DNA from: Glandiceps talaboti | Taxonomy: Eukaryota; Hemichordata; Enteropneusta; Spengelidae | DNA length: 64,000 nucleotides | Assembly: GCF_964340395.1 (NCBI RefSeq) | Contig: NC_135549.1 | Coordinates: 34,654,332 to 34,718,331 of the forward strand | Direction: 5' to 3' | Part shown: positions 47,850 through 59,680 of the stretch, piece by piece | How the letters are laid out: every line of letters starts with the position of its first letter | How positions within the stretch are numbered: the first letter of the stretch is position 1 | Notes under the pieces: generated by a model | Database searches by the model: none | What the model saw: the letters and a program-made list of their open reading frames with translations, nothing else | What the model was told of the DNA's origin: nothing | Position numbers and translations under genes: made by a program

Positions 47850-49575
47850 ATGATAACATGGATAACATCAAATAATGATGAAATATCAATTAATTATCAG
47901 ATAATGATATGGATAACATCGTCAAATAATGATGAAATATCAATTAATTATCAGATAATGATATCATGGATAACATCGTCAAATAATGATGAAATATCGA
48001 TTAACTATCAGATAATGATATCATGGATAACATCGTCAAATAATGATGAAATATCAATTAATTATCAGATAATGATATCATGGATAACATCGTTAAATAA
48101 TGATGAAACATCAATTAATTATCAGATAATGATATGGATAACATCGTTAAATAATGATGAAACATCAATTAATTATCAGATAATGATATCATGGATAACA
48201 TCGTTAAATAATGATGAAACATCGATTAATTATCAGATAATGATATCATGGATAACATCGTCAAATAATGATGAAATATCAATTAATTATCAGATAATGA
48301 TATCATGGATAACATCGTCAAATAATGATGAAATATCAATTAATTATCAGATAATGATATCATGGATAACATCGTCAAATAATGATGAAATATCAATTAA
48401 TTATCAGATAATGATATCATGGATAACATCGTCAAATAATGATGAAATATCAATTAATTATCAGATAATGATATCACGGATAACCGTCAAATAATGATGA
48501 AACATCGATTAATTATCAGATAATGATATGGATAACATTGTCAAATAATGATGAAATATCAATTAATTATCAGATAATGATATCACGGATAACTGTCAAA
48601 TAATGATGAAACATCGATTAATTATCAGATAATGATATGGATAACATCGTCAAATAATGATGAAATATCAATTAATTATCAGATAATGATATCACGGATA
48701 ACATCGTCAAATAATGATGAAACATCGATTAATTATCAGATAATGATATCATGGATAACATCGTCAAATAATGATGAAATATCGATTAATTATCAGATAA
48801 TGATATCATGGATAACATCGTCAAATAATGATGAAATATCGATTAATTATCAGATAATGATATGGATAACATCGCCAAATAATGATGAAATATCAATTAA
48901 TTATCAGATAATGATATCATGGATAACATCGTCAAATAATGATGAAACATCAATTAATTATCAGATAATGATATCATGGATAACATCGTCAAATAATGAT
49001 GAAACATCAATTAATTATCAGATAATGATATCATGGATAACATCGTCAAATAATGATGAAATATCAATTAATTATCAGATAATGATATGGATAACATCGT
49101 TAAATAATGATGAAACATCAATTAATTATCAGATAATGATATCATGGATAACATCGTCAAATAATGATGAAACATCAATTAATTATCAGATAATGATATC
49201 ATGGATAATATCGTCAAATAATGATGAAACATCAATTAATTATCAGATAATGATATGGATAACATCGTCAAATAATGATGAAATATCAATTAATTATCAG
49301 ATAATGATATCATGGATAACATCGTCAAATAATGATGAAATATCAATTAATTATCAGATAATGATATGGATAACATCGTTAAATAATGATGAAATATCAA
49401 TTAATTATCAGATAATGATATGGATAACATCGTCAAATAATGATGAAATATCAATTAATTATCAGATAATGATATGGATAACATCATCAAATAATGATGA
49501 AATATCAATTAATTATCAGATAATGATATCATGGATAACATCGTCAAATAATGATGAAATATCAATTAAATAACT
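47850..49575. repeat. 57/54-bp AT-rich minisatellite, about 30 copies
   Basis: Unit 'aaataatgatgaaatatcaa' + 'ttaattatcagataatgata' + 'tcatggataacatcgtc' (57 bp). A common variant lacks one triplet (gatatcatgg to gatatgg, 54 bp), and a few units are shorter (cacggataaccgtc). Because most size variants differ by three, ORFs of 214 and 313 codons survive. These are repeat translations (NNDEISINYQIMISWITSS). Borders with related AT-rich sequence extend to about 47780 and 49720. Confidence 0.96.
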
Positions 49576-50517
49576 ACATAATAAGGATAAAACTCAATGA
49601 TAAAATAATATTTAAATAATCGTATCATCATCAAATAATAGTGAAATGTTCATTAGATAAATACGAAGTAATAATAAAACCATCAATTATTTATCAAATA
49701 ATGATGAGATTAAGAATTACTGTTGAAATAACTGCTAAACTAATTAGCATTTGCAAGCAAAGCAGGTGTCAGTGAGAAATTCCATACAAAACTTTCATGA
49801 AGAAAACTTAAAGTAATTGGGTAGCAATCACAACTGATTCTGATGTAATCCGACAAAGCATGAAGTATTTTGGGCGAGATTGACTTTGAACTTTTTATTA
49901 GCTCCGCTGTCAGCGAAAGCTGAAAGCGTAGCTTTAGGTATAGGTGGGTATTGAGGTATAGAGAGTAGAGTGAATCATAGGTGTCCGTCAAACTTTTATA
50001 TTTTCACTATTTTCTCTGAAAGTAACAGCCAGAATACTTCGATATTTGGTGTGCATGTTCCTTGGGGGGAGGCTATTCAGATTTGTTCATGCCAAGTTGA
50101 TCTGTGCCATTTTCAATTTTTTATGATTTTTTTTCCAAAAATGACATTATCATCAACTCCTCATAAAGTTCAAGTCAGATTGCTTTGATATCTGGTGTGT
50201 TGATGCACAGGGGGTAGCTTACTTAGATTTGTTAATTTCAAGTCAGCACGTCTTCTCTTCTATTTTTTATGATTTTTTTTTTGAAATTTGAAAAAAAAAT
50301 GAATATGTTAATGAGCATAATGACCGACGCCATATTGGAAATCAGTCCGCGAGACTTTAGGTAAAGTGCAACTTTTCAAAAGACACTATTGACGTCAAAC
50401 AAGCAATGTAATATGTGCTATAGTCTTAATTCTACGCATTGTGCGCCCAAATGACAAATATTTGTTCGAAAAAGGTTTGTAAACTTCAAATCCAATTCAC
50501 ACACCACCCCTCCTACA
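49576..50517. other. Dispersed-repeat-like sequence, unclassified
   Basis: Starts AT-rich. At 49896 a sharp change to 'tattagctccgctgtcagcg' and 'aaagctgaaagcgtagcttt' suggests a repeat boundary. Internal near-repeats ('tttatgattttttttcc' contexts near 50120 and 50265) follow. No coding potential. Confidence 0.4.
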
Positions 50518-53467
50518 GAATGGTTCATTCCAGTATATGATCATTGTGAGAAGTCTTCCATGCCTGAACTGAAGTGTTTTTGACAGAGTCAGTCGTCAAT
50601 AAAAACGATAATACTCTTTCTAAAATTACCACATTTTGAAAGGGAAAGTACTTTGTAGTTCATTTACGGAGTTTTGTTTTTGTACGATCAATATTGGTGG
50701 CAAAATTACAGCGTCAAAATTGCCGATGTGGTAATAATGCACGACAATCCCAAGTACCCGGATGCACGAGGGACTAACCCAGAAGCAAGTCGTTGTCAGC
50801 CATACGTTACAGTGCAGTGGTAACATCGTCCGAGAAATCGCTGCGTTCAGTGTCATTATTCACAGAATTGTTGTTTTCGAGTGAAACCCCGTCTTGAATT
50901 GTATAACTCTAACAAATGAAGACATGTCAAGTTATATTTTGAAAGTTGTATCGCTAGTTTGAGACGATTTTCTCACGTACTATCGGGGCTTACTTGGACT
51001 TGGACCTTACTCCAGTTCATCGGGAAGTTTAGCCAGCCCGATAATTCTTTCTGGTTTAGTTTACAACACTTTTGATCGCGCAGATTTTGTTGTTGTGATG
51101 AAAAGAAATTAAAAAAAAGACCACTTCAACCATTTCGTTGTGTTTTATTTATGAAAGGTAATCGAACATGAACGAGTGTTACCACTGTAACCAGGAGGGT
51201 CTATGCTGTAACGTATGGCAAGGGTTCGACATACACGCTGGTCCGCTATCCCGCTATCCCGCGAGTCTAGTAACTTTCTGTAAGGACCATGTACCAGTAA
51301 AGGTTACTAAATAAAATGCCCATTGCAGGTAGTCCGACGGGATAGTGACTTTTCGATAGGTATATCAGGGAGCTCAGAATTCAAACCACCGGCTATATGA
51401 TGAATTCACGGTCATAGTAAAATTCATTTGATTTTTAATTTGCTATTTTGACCAACTCCGGTTGTCTATTCGCGATAAAATTACGATTAGTTTGGAAACG
51501 GGGTAGATTTTCTATGATTCCGTGTCATAAAAGCATGTGTTGTGTAGTTTTCGAAAAGCACACCCGGTGGGAAAGTCGCCCAACAGACGACCTCGCGCCA
51601 TTGCTGTACTACGTGGCACTTTATTCTGGCGGAATGTCTCTTGAAAACGGGAATAGCGAACGATGAGCCAATCAAGTGAGACCTTTCAAATGTAGCTAAT
51701 ATTATAGCCAATAAAATTAGTTGTACGATGATATGTGTATAATAAGTCCACTGTAACAAGTAAATAGTAAAGTTGAAATCTTTGTCGCATGAATTCGTAT
51801 TTATGTACGGATGCGTAGTCTTTCTGAACAGTAATTCTTAGATCAGTTAGTATTTAAACTACGTTTCTGAGTTAATTATTCGGTAGGTTATTGACGAGCT
51901 CCCTTTGTAAAAACGCTGTACAAATTGGATGTCGGCGTTCGCCCGGCCACGTTCAACGGAACTAGTGAAGCTCAATCATAACAATGGTGGCTGTCAAAAT
52001 CGAAGACGCAATTTGACCGTGTTGTTATTTCAGTGAGTTTATTCAGCAAGAAAACAACGTGTTCTATGTTTTTGTACTTCCTACATGATGTGATGATCGT
52101 TTTTTTTTACCGGTACAACTTACAGCCTACAATGAAACTGCTAACTTACTTAGTAACACGATTCCGTGTTCCGTGTTCATGTTTTGGTATTCAGTTTGAA
52201 AAATTAAAATCCTGAACTTTATTTTGCGAACGGTTTTGTCATTTCTTAGTAATTATAGGGCCGACTGTATCACGTTTAACGTTTATGTCAACCCGGAAGT
52301 ACATAGACACGAAAATAGACGAAGTGACTTGTACATGTAATTAGTAACAAAATTTTGCTGTAACTGCTGGTAACCTTCAAATTTATTTATTTTTATGTTG
52401 TAAATACATTCTAATATGCACTAAGGACAACACTATAAAGACTTGCTCTATGGGAAGGTAATTTTTTGTCTTTTAAAAATGCAATAGTTAGATCAATGTG
52501 TACCAGAAATGTTATGTAGTATTTAAGCTAGAAATAAGACCACATAACATCTTATTACTCCCCCCCCCCAATTAAGACAAACTACTCACAGAAAGCAACA
52601 AAAAAAAGAGAAGAAGATCCAAAACATAAAAAAGAGAATAAAATTACAGTAAGGAGTTGATGATGCACAAACAACTACAACGAAATAGACAGTTCAATTA
52701 CAACAGTGTTTGAAATAAATATGGGCTTTGGAAAAGTGAATTAGAAGTAGAGATGAAGAGCCTAAGTGAACAAGCGAAAGCACTTAAAGATAGGACCACC
52801 AAATTTTTTGCAGGACTACTACGTTATCAATTTTACTAGTCCTGTGGGATAGTGACTTTTACTCCAGTGTCGAACCCTGTTGGCTGAGAATGACTCTCTT
52901 TCGGGTACTTGGGGATTGTCGCCGTACGGAAACTAAGATGGCGATTAATACATTTCTTCCCTATATATATATATATATATCTACTACAACTAGTACAAGT
53001 TGAATGTTGTTGACTTGGTAAATTTGTTAGAAAATTGAAATTGAAATTGCCTCAAAATTATTTTAGATCCCTAGTTTATTTCATTCATCATTAAAATTTT
53101 CCAGGGTTAAAGCTGTAAGACACTGGAATTATTTATAGCCAACCTCAAAATCCTCTTTTTTTCTTTTTTTTCTTGTGTGCATTTCCCAGTCATTTTTTCC
53201 CTGAGATTTTGTGCAATTTTTCATAACAGTAGATTTTTGTTATAAAATGGTGACTATGGTATAAAAGTACAATACATTACCAACTTCTGTGTAAAATGTG
53301 TTTTATAGTGAGACATCATATGAAACCACTAACCACTTTATTGCATCGCTAAAACAAAACTGCATAGTAAAGAGCTGAAGAACTGAACCACTTCTACATG
53401 TCACCAAAATAAAAAATAAAATAAAAAAAACCAGCGGAGCTATTCTGACCGATAGGTCGCTTGTTTG
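50518..53467 (+). repeat. Left arm of a large interrupted inverted repeat ('Z')
   Basis: Three blocks recur in reverse order and inverse orientation at 59510-62619. Block A is 50518-50742 ('aatggttcattccag', 'aagtactttgtagttcattt', 'atcaatattggtggcaaaat'). Block B is 52987-53400 ('caagttgaatgttgttgac', 'gtgttttatagtgagacatc', 'aaccactttattgcatcg'). Block C is 53431-53467 ('agcggagctattctgaccga' + 'taggtcgctt'). Between A and B the left arm carries about 2.2 kb, against 0.7 kb on the right. No transposase was recognised. Confidence 0.85.
50743..52986. other. Spacer between blocks A and B of the left arm
   Basis: Contains an internal inverted pair: 'cgacaatcccaagtaccc' (50740-50757) and 'gggtacttggggattgtcg' (52903-52921). 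'gggatagtgacttttcga' (51341-51358) and 'gggatagtgacttttac' (52848-52864) are direct repeats. It also holds a C-run at 52560-52569 and (AT)n at 52963-52980. No gene was recognised. Confidence 0.5.
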
Positions 53468-54029
53468 AACATGTCAAATATGCACAAGAATTGTGATTCC
53501 CTTACAAACAGTGAGTCATATGCATAATTTATTCATGTGATTTGTCATGAAAGCTAAAATTATTTAAAATTATTTCAAACAATAACAATTAGTTATCTCA
53601 GGAAAGCTACAATTATTTCAAACTAAATGTCCAGAGACGAGTAGATTTGAAAAACATTAAAACGTTTTGCGTACACCTGTATGGTGTCACATCTGGCTGA
53701 AATCTCATGATATGTGAGTCTTACTTTACTTTACTATTGAGGACTTCTAAAACTGGTGGTCATTACCGGCCATGTTGGAATTTTGTATACATGGTTGAAC
53801 TTCGTGATATACTAGTACATTTACGATGGCCAACTATTTACTAAAAGTGTTTTCTTATTAAATTTGAACATAAAACCAATGATCAGACACAGCATCACCA
53901 CTTTATCAAAAGGTATATGAGTCTGTTATACTTTTTTGACGATGTTGAAGAATTTATTTCCAAAAATTTGACCAAATTTGACGTTTTTCTCTAGCATTTT
54001 GCTTCCACCAAGCAGTAATTTTTAGCACA
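53468..54029. other. Intron 4 spacer; nothing recognised
   Basis: AT-rich sequence between block C and the third X copy, without repeats or coding-like frames. Confidence 0.4.
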
Positions 54030-54082
54030 GTGCTATAGGCGTAATTTTCAGTAGTGCTATAGGCATCAAGTAGTGTGTGTGC

Positions 54083-54131
<49 letters not shown>

Positions 54132-55745
54132 CGACTTAAAGTTAAAAACCGCCAGATCGATTGGCTTGGCACTTGGTGGGGACATTACTTAGGATGTGTT
54201 AAATCTTGGACACTATGATTAAAACAGGTTTATTTAAATGCACAATCCTTAGGCATTTAAAAAAACACTTTGTACAAAGAATAAGAAGTCACACATTTTA
54301 TGGGGAAAGAAAAATAGAGTCATATCAAGACCTCCATGATCATACTGTGTTTGGCAGGTTAAATTTCCTGCTTGATACTTTGGTGGGTGTATTACCTTGG
54401 GTGTCTAGTTGGGAAATTATTCAAATCAAAATGATCTTATAACTGGTGTGATTTGGGTCGAAAAATGTGATTTTTAGTCAAAAAACTTTAACTCAAAAAC
54501 TACTGCACAGATCGGTCTGAAATTTGGTGAGAACATTCTTAGGAGTGTTTAGATTAAGAAATGTTCATGACATGATTCTATCCTTGATATGCAAATTGGG
54601 GCTAAAACTGTCTTTTTGGTAAACAATCTTTAATTTCAAAACTACTGAGCAGATTTTGGGCTGAAATTTAAAGGGATGCATCTTAGGGTTTATAGATGAA
54701 GAAATATTAAGCACATAGTGATCTCATGAGTGATATGCAAATTAGGTGTACAAATGTGAATTTTGGTAAAAAATTTGTCTCAAAAAGTACTTGGTCAGTG
54801 AGAACTGAAACTTGGTGAGATGTTTCTAGAAGTGTTATTCTGCAGATTTTCTTCAAAATATTTTGACACAATTGGCCCTAGCAACCACGCCCATACCAAC
54901 AGCAAAATGGTGGTGTATTTCACAAAAATAATAACGGGGATTAAAAGACAATTGAATAAACATTCCAAAAATGTATGTAGATTTGCCTAGCAACAAGACC
55001 ACGCCCATATAAACAGCCAAATGATGACATATATTGCAAAGATAACAACAGGGATTAATAGACAATTGAATAATCCTACAAAAAATGTATGTAGATTTGC
55101 CTAGCAACAAGACCACGCCCATAGCAACAGCCAATAATCATGTATATCGCAATGATAACAGGAATTGATAGACAAATTAATAAACATTTTTAAAAATGTA
55201 TAGAAATATGCCTAGCAACACGACCACGTCCATAGCAACATCCAAGTAATCACATATATTGTGAAGATGACAACATGGATTTATAGACAATTGAATAAGT
55301 ATTCAGAAAATGTATGCAAATGTGCATAGCAACAACACCACGCCCATAGCAACAGCCAAATGATCACATATATTGCAAAGATAACAACAGGGATTAATAG
55401 ATAATTGAATAAACATTCAAAAAGTGTATGTAAATTTGACTGGCAACAAGACCATGCCCATAGCAACAGTCAAATAATCATGTATATTGCAAAGATAACT
55501 ATGGATTCATAGACAGGTGAATGAACATTGAAAAAATGTATGCAAATATGTCTATCAACATGACCATGCCCATAGCAACAGACAAATGATCATATATATT
55601 ATTATTACAAGGATAACAGCAGGGTTAGGCAACTCGATATTCATTCACCAAATGACCACCTATACCTAGCATGGCTGACCACGTGGATAAATATTTTTTT
55701 TAAACTGTACAGTACAGTTGTGCTTCAGTGCCATTGACACTATTT
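54030..55745 (+). repeat. Dispersed repeat 'X', copy 3
   Basis: Head 'cagtagtgctataggcat', then (GT)n (54074-54128), 'acttaaagttaaaaaccgcc', and a segment at 54208-54370 nearly identical to 60000-60172 ('cactatgattaaaacaggtt', 'catcaagacctccatgat' contexts). About seven ~110-bp 'aacaagaccacgcccatagc' units follow, with the terminal 'cagttgtgcttcagtgccat'. It is in direct orientation to copy 4. Confidence 0.87.
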
Positions 55746-56809
55746 TTCCATACATCAATTCACTAGGTATTTTTAAATCTGTATTCAAAGTTTCATGAAA
55801 ATTGAACGGCAAATTTCTATATGAATGGCCTGTGAAGTCAACAATGTGTGTTTCAGATCTGTGGGCCTTGCAGGGACAGCAATCATTGGAAATTCATTTG
55901 ACACATGTAACAAAGAGGAGAAAAATACTAATAAAAAAATACTCAGTTTCCAGGGATCTCCACCTATGTGAACGTCGTTGATATGCCTAGATTGCTATAA
56001 GCAGCTGACTTCATGTTTCTGATTGTAAACACGATTGCTTCAAAACAAAGTCACATGGCTGGAAAGCGCAGTGTGTTCTGGAAGTACTCAGAGCTTATGT
56101 TGAATGTCATAAAATGAAAAAAATTAGATCGACGAAATAGGATCCATCCAATTGTCTATTGACTTTCATTGCCTCACAGCAATTACCAAATGAAATATCA
56201 TGTATAAAATAAATATCAATCACGATTTCAACGTCCAATATACCCCCTAGGTAAACCGGATTTCTTAAGCGGAGTCCACAATGCATTGTGGGTAGTGTCG
56301 TGATAAATCGAGAAAGAAAGAAAACTTATGTACCAGGTAAATTAAGAGTTCCAAGTGGGCCTCCTAGGCCCACTGGAACTAATAATGGTAAAAATGATAT
56401 AATAATTATATATTATATATATGATATACCGGTACATGATAAAATATATCAAAATCATACATAAAGGAATTCTAATTATGCGGTGATCTCATCCCATAAA
56501 CAATCAGCTGACAAGAGGGCTGAATAAAGAAGTGGATAAACAGTCTGAGAAATGGACATGAGTAATGAATAACAATGCCAAGCATCTAGACCATGCCTAT
56601 AGCAACCGTGAAATGATGACATTGGTAACAGGGATGAAATGGCATATAGATAATCATTTTAAAAATAACACATAAAATGTAAAGTTGTCCTTACACGAGC
56701 TATTGGTGCTATGAATCACTATATTACATGGAACACTGACTTGCATATTGCACAATATTACAGATAAGCTCTCTGTATACATGTACTTTCCTTAACAGCA
56801 TTTCTCCAG
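55746..56809 (+). other. Distal intron 4; no additional exon recognised
   Basis: Contains one stray X-like unit ('ccatgcctatagcaaccgtg', about 56590) and an AT-rich patch with 'ataccggtacatg' near 56423. It ends in a pyrimidine-rich acceptor region. An upstream AG (ending at 56798) is a competing but less fitting acceptor. Confidence 0.5.
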
Positions 56810-56968
56810 TTATCCATCTGGTGGTATTGCCATCCTGTTCAGTAGATGTGGTGAGGGTAAGGCTGGTTACTATACCCTCATCTATAAAGACAATCCAGAA
56901 ATGACCTTGTTGGCCCAGTTTACTCCATCAGGTCATGGCACCATTTATCATGATAATGGCAAAGTCAA
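56810..56968 (+). CDS. FAM194-domain gene, exon 5
   Basis: 159 nt from acceptor 'catttctccag' to donor GTAAGT. It reads YPSGGIAILFSRCGEGKAGY, YTLIYKDNPEMTLLAQFTPS and GHGTIYHDNGKV. This is the most diagnostic part of the gene, since FAM194-type domains carry YPSG.IA, YYTLIY.D and a G.GT.Y..NG motif at this spacing. It ends on 'aa', completed to Lys by exon 6. Confidence 0.9.
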
Positions 56969-57335
56969 GTAAGTATTGACCAGATGATTTCAAGATTTAG
57001 GTAATAAGTTCAAAGATTGTGAAATGTATCTAAGTATATATTTTAAGAATTTATCATTTAGTGTTAGGTATTTATTTCTAGAAATGGAAATTAAGAAATA
57101 TCAGGGTTTCCATTTAATTCTAGGATAAAAAATGCAGAGACTTCTGAAGTTGTTTAAAATTTACTCGGCCTGTACTTTTCTTGCTTTGGTTTTATTTTCA
57201 CATTGAGGGAAATGTGAAAATGTCATGTACAAATGAAGTTTATTGACAGTGTTTTTCTTTTAAGTTTTAGTTAATCAAATTTGTAATTATTTCATTGCAT
57301 TGAACTTTGTTGATTTAATTTAAGTAATAATATAT

Positions 57336-57465
57336 TTGGTAATATTCCAAAGATATTGTACTACAGTCATACCATACCGGTAGTGTAGTTAGTAATACAT
57401 TTGGTAATATTCCAAAGATATTGTACTACAGTCATACCATACCGGTAGTGTAGTTATATAAGTTC
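57336..57465. repeat. 65-bp tandem duplication in intron 5
   Basis: The segment 'ttggtaatattccaaagata' + 'ttgtactacagtcataccat' + 'accggtagtgtagtta' occurs twice with a period of 65 bp and almost no divergence, so the duplication is recent. Confidence 0.9.
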
Positions 57466-57568
57466 AATCACTTTGTGAAAGATAGATAATTCATTTACCA
57501 TCTTCGGACATCAAGGATGGCAACCATATATTTTTTAATATTATTTTTTTGGGGGAATTTGTTTTTAG

Positions 57569-57815
57569 GTTTTTAGCAACTGAGAAGGGTGGTCACATGG
57601 CAGATACAGATGGAACAATTAACAAGAAATGGGAGTGGCCAGTTCCTCATCAGAAACTTCCAGTCACTATCATTATCCAATTGAATGAACAGATGATCTT
57701 TAGGTGCATCAATCATCAACAAATGCAAGTACTTTTCACTTGTCAAAAAGAAACAACCAAGTTCAACTTAGGAAGTATATATGGTGTGTCTGAACCAAAG
57801 ACAGCTGAAGAGTGG
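57569..57815 (+). CDS. FAM194-domain gene, exon 6
   Basis: 247 nt between 'gggggaatttgtttttag' and donor GTAAGT, ending in phase 0. It encodes KFLATEKGGHMADTDGTINK, KWEWPVPHQKLPVTIIIQLN, EQMIFRCINHQQMQVLFTCQ and KETTKFNLGSIYGVSEPKT, then AEEW. It continues the FAM194-like domain: beta-rich, with a W-x-W pair and alternating hydrophobic strands. The exon frame opens upstream into the intron, so the start rests on the acceptor and phase. Confidence 0.9.
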
Positions 57816-58339
57816 GTAAGTTATGTCGGATATTGAGCTGCATGTACAAATACAAAATGTAATGTGCTTGTCAAAACAGATGTACAACACACTGAAGATT
57901 CAACGTTTTAGTTCCTTGGGACTACAACATTGAGGAGATAATATAGTTACATTTAGTTATAAACCTAATTCTGAATCCGTGTGTTTGAAACTTTTGACCA
58001 AGCTAATGAGAAGAACTTCATTTTGAAATTTTCCCTTGCAAATTAAGTTTGAGCATTATAATATTTATTAAGGCTGAAAAGTATGTTAATTGTGAAATTG
58101 AGATTGTTTGCTGGCATTCAAGTTTTGTCATTATTGCAAGATTGGATGTAGCGAACTGTGAACTCACTCCATGTATCTGTTATCTTGGACTATTGCAATG
58201 GTCTCCATCCATCCATCTGTCCATCCGTCCGTAATATGTCATTTCTCAGACAATGTCTGATTTCTTTCAAACCTGACACAAAATATCACATGGAACATTA
58301 TGTACATCATTTTAAGTGACATATGCGAATTTGACTAAT

Positions 58340-58348
58340 AATAATAAC

Positions 58349-58390
<42 letters not shown>
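58340..58390. repeat. (AAT)n microsatellite in intron 6
   Basis: About 16 'aat' trinucleotides with minor interruptions, ending 24 bp before the exon 7 acceptor. Confidence 0.93.
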
Positions 58391-58414
58391 CTGATTACTT
58401 TGTAATTTTACCAG

Positions 58415-58653
58415 GGTATGCTAGCTACAGGTGAAACCTTCCAGTCCAAGGCAGCCAAGGAACTGTCCAAACCCCCACCACCAAAGAAGAAAACTGACAA
58501 AGACAAAAAATCACTCAGATTTAGTAGACTAAATAAGAACAAATCAAAGGAGTTACACTTGGCTGAACTTCAGAAAATACTGGAAATGCCTGACAAGAAT
58601 GAGTATGACATCCCAGCTGAGAAAGAGTTAGCAAGACTACTTAGGAAAATCAA
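58415..58653 (+). CDS. FAM194-domain gene, exon 7
   Basis: 239 nt from 'gtaattttaccag' to donor GTAAGC. It begins GMLATGETFQSKAAKELSKP, followed by a very basic proline linker (PPPKKKTDKDKKSLRFSRLN) and a helical part (HLAELQKILEMPDKNEYDIP, AEKELARLLRKIK). It leaves 'aa', completed to Lys by exon 8. The basic linker could be a nuclear-targeting or binding segment; this is inference from composition only. Confidence 0.87.
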
Positions 58654-58842
58654 GTAAGCAATCATGGCTATAGCATCTGTATTTGTGTGGATTCACGGTT
58701 GTATTGTTTTGCAATTCAGCAAGTATGAAGCTATATTGTAGCAATTTGAAATATTAGGTTCATTTTATGTTTCACAGCAATTAGCACTGCCGAGTCCATT
58801 AGATATAGTAGTAATTCATCAAGTATTTTGTTTTTTCAATAG

Positions 58843-59232
58843 GAATCTGACTGAAGATTGGATGGAACACTACAGGATTGCTGTAGGTATTAGTTCACCA
58901 CACCTCTTCCGAATGCAAAGTGCACCCAGGTTCCGCAAACATCGCAACATTCAGTCAGCCAAATCAGTTCCAGATGAGTTGCCATCTTCCAAAGACCCCC
59001 AGCAAAGGCCATACACATCTTCCCCTTTACCAGAACCCAAGGTTTCCATTAGAGCCCCCTCTGCCCCTCCAACTGCTGGATTTCACAATAGGAGACCCTT
59101 CAGCTCAGTATCCACTGCATCCAAGGCACACAGTCAGTCTTCTGAAAAGAAAAATGTGAGAATTGAAATTGATGGCATTCCAGCTGATTTCTCTAAATCT
59201 GGCACACCAGTGACTTTGTCAATAGTTAGTGG
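58843..59232 (+). CDS. FAM194-domain gene, exon 8 (last exon recognised in window)
   Basis: 390 nt from 'gttttttcaatag' to donor GTGAGT, leaving 'gg' (phase 2), so at least one more exon is needed. It starts NLTEDWMEHYRIAVGISSPH, a helical block typical of the end of FAM194-type proteins. It then turns Ser/Pro-rich (SAPRFRKHRNIQSAKSVPDE, IRAPSAPPTAGFHNRR) and ends VRIEIDGIPADFSKSGTPVT. No stop codon or convincing next exon was found in 59233-64000. Confidence 0.87.
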
Positions 59233-59509
59233 GTGAGTACATTCAAATCATTATGATATTTTGCAGTCTTTCTGTCATATAAATAACGCCATTTTGTTCC
59301 TCTGATTAAATGATGCAGTAACAATTGTATAATATATTATATATAATTGCTCATCGACTGGTATTCAAAATCTTGTGATAAAGTAACACTTGTATAATAT
59401 ATTATAAAAATTATATAATTGCACATTAGCTGATATTTGTAATCACATGATAAAGTAACAGTTGCATAATATATTATATATACCGGTAATTGCACATCAG
59501 GCCAGAAAA

Positions 59510-59628
59510 AATAAACAAGTGACCTATCGGTCAGAATAGCTCTGCTGTGTTTTTTATTTTTTGTTAGCACAACTGAACAGAGGTTCAGTAGTGCTATAGG
59601 CATTGTCCGGCGTCTCTGTCTGTCTGTC

Positions 59629-59680
<52 letters not shown>

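Larger units (their letters stand above)
13591..59232 (+). other. FAM194-domain protein gene (ERICH6/C3orf20-like), 8 exons, 3' end beyond window
   Basis: Eight exons join in frame: lengths 844, 72, 175, 237, 159, 247, 239 and 390 nt, all with GT donors and AG acceptors, and phases agree at every junction (1,1,2,2,2,0,2, then 2 open). This gives 787 codons plus two bases. Protein layout: an N-terminal region with an Arg/Ala-rich helix (RQQERARARAIE) and a hydrophobic helical stretch (AAPMLLIQLARILYLF, about residue 150); a Lys/Glu/Asp-rich low-complexity part (about 200-255); a FAM194-like core (about 415-600: PDGTSTVYYPSGG, YYTLIYKDNPE, TPSGHGTIYHDNGKV); then a basic PPPPKKKTDKDKK linker and a Ser/Pro-rich tail. 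FAM194 proteins have no established reaction. Vertebrate members are mostly reported in testis and ciliated tissue. The length fits C3orf20 better than ERICH6. The assignment is by motif recall, not alignment. Confidence 0.85.

Noticed and set aside
47850-49573. ORFs of 214 and 313 codons (NNDEISINYQIMISWITSS repeats)
   Set aside because: 57/54-bp minisatellite translation; composition follows the AT-rich repeat only.
54853-55466. Minus-strand ORFs with repeated MGVVLLLGKSTYIF-like hydrophobic segments
   Set aside because: They follow the ~110-bp tandem units of repeat X (also at 60508-60827), so the apparent membrane protein is repeat translation.
56799-56809. Alternative exon 5 start after the AG at 56798
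   Set aside because: Would add HFSS but needs a phase-0 donor in exon 4. The good partner donor (44821) is phase 2, and only the AG at 56808-56809 restores TSTVYYPSGG.
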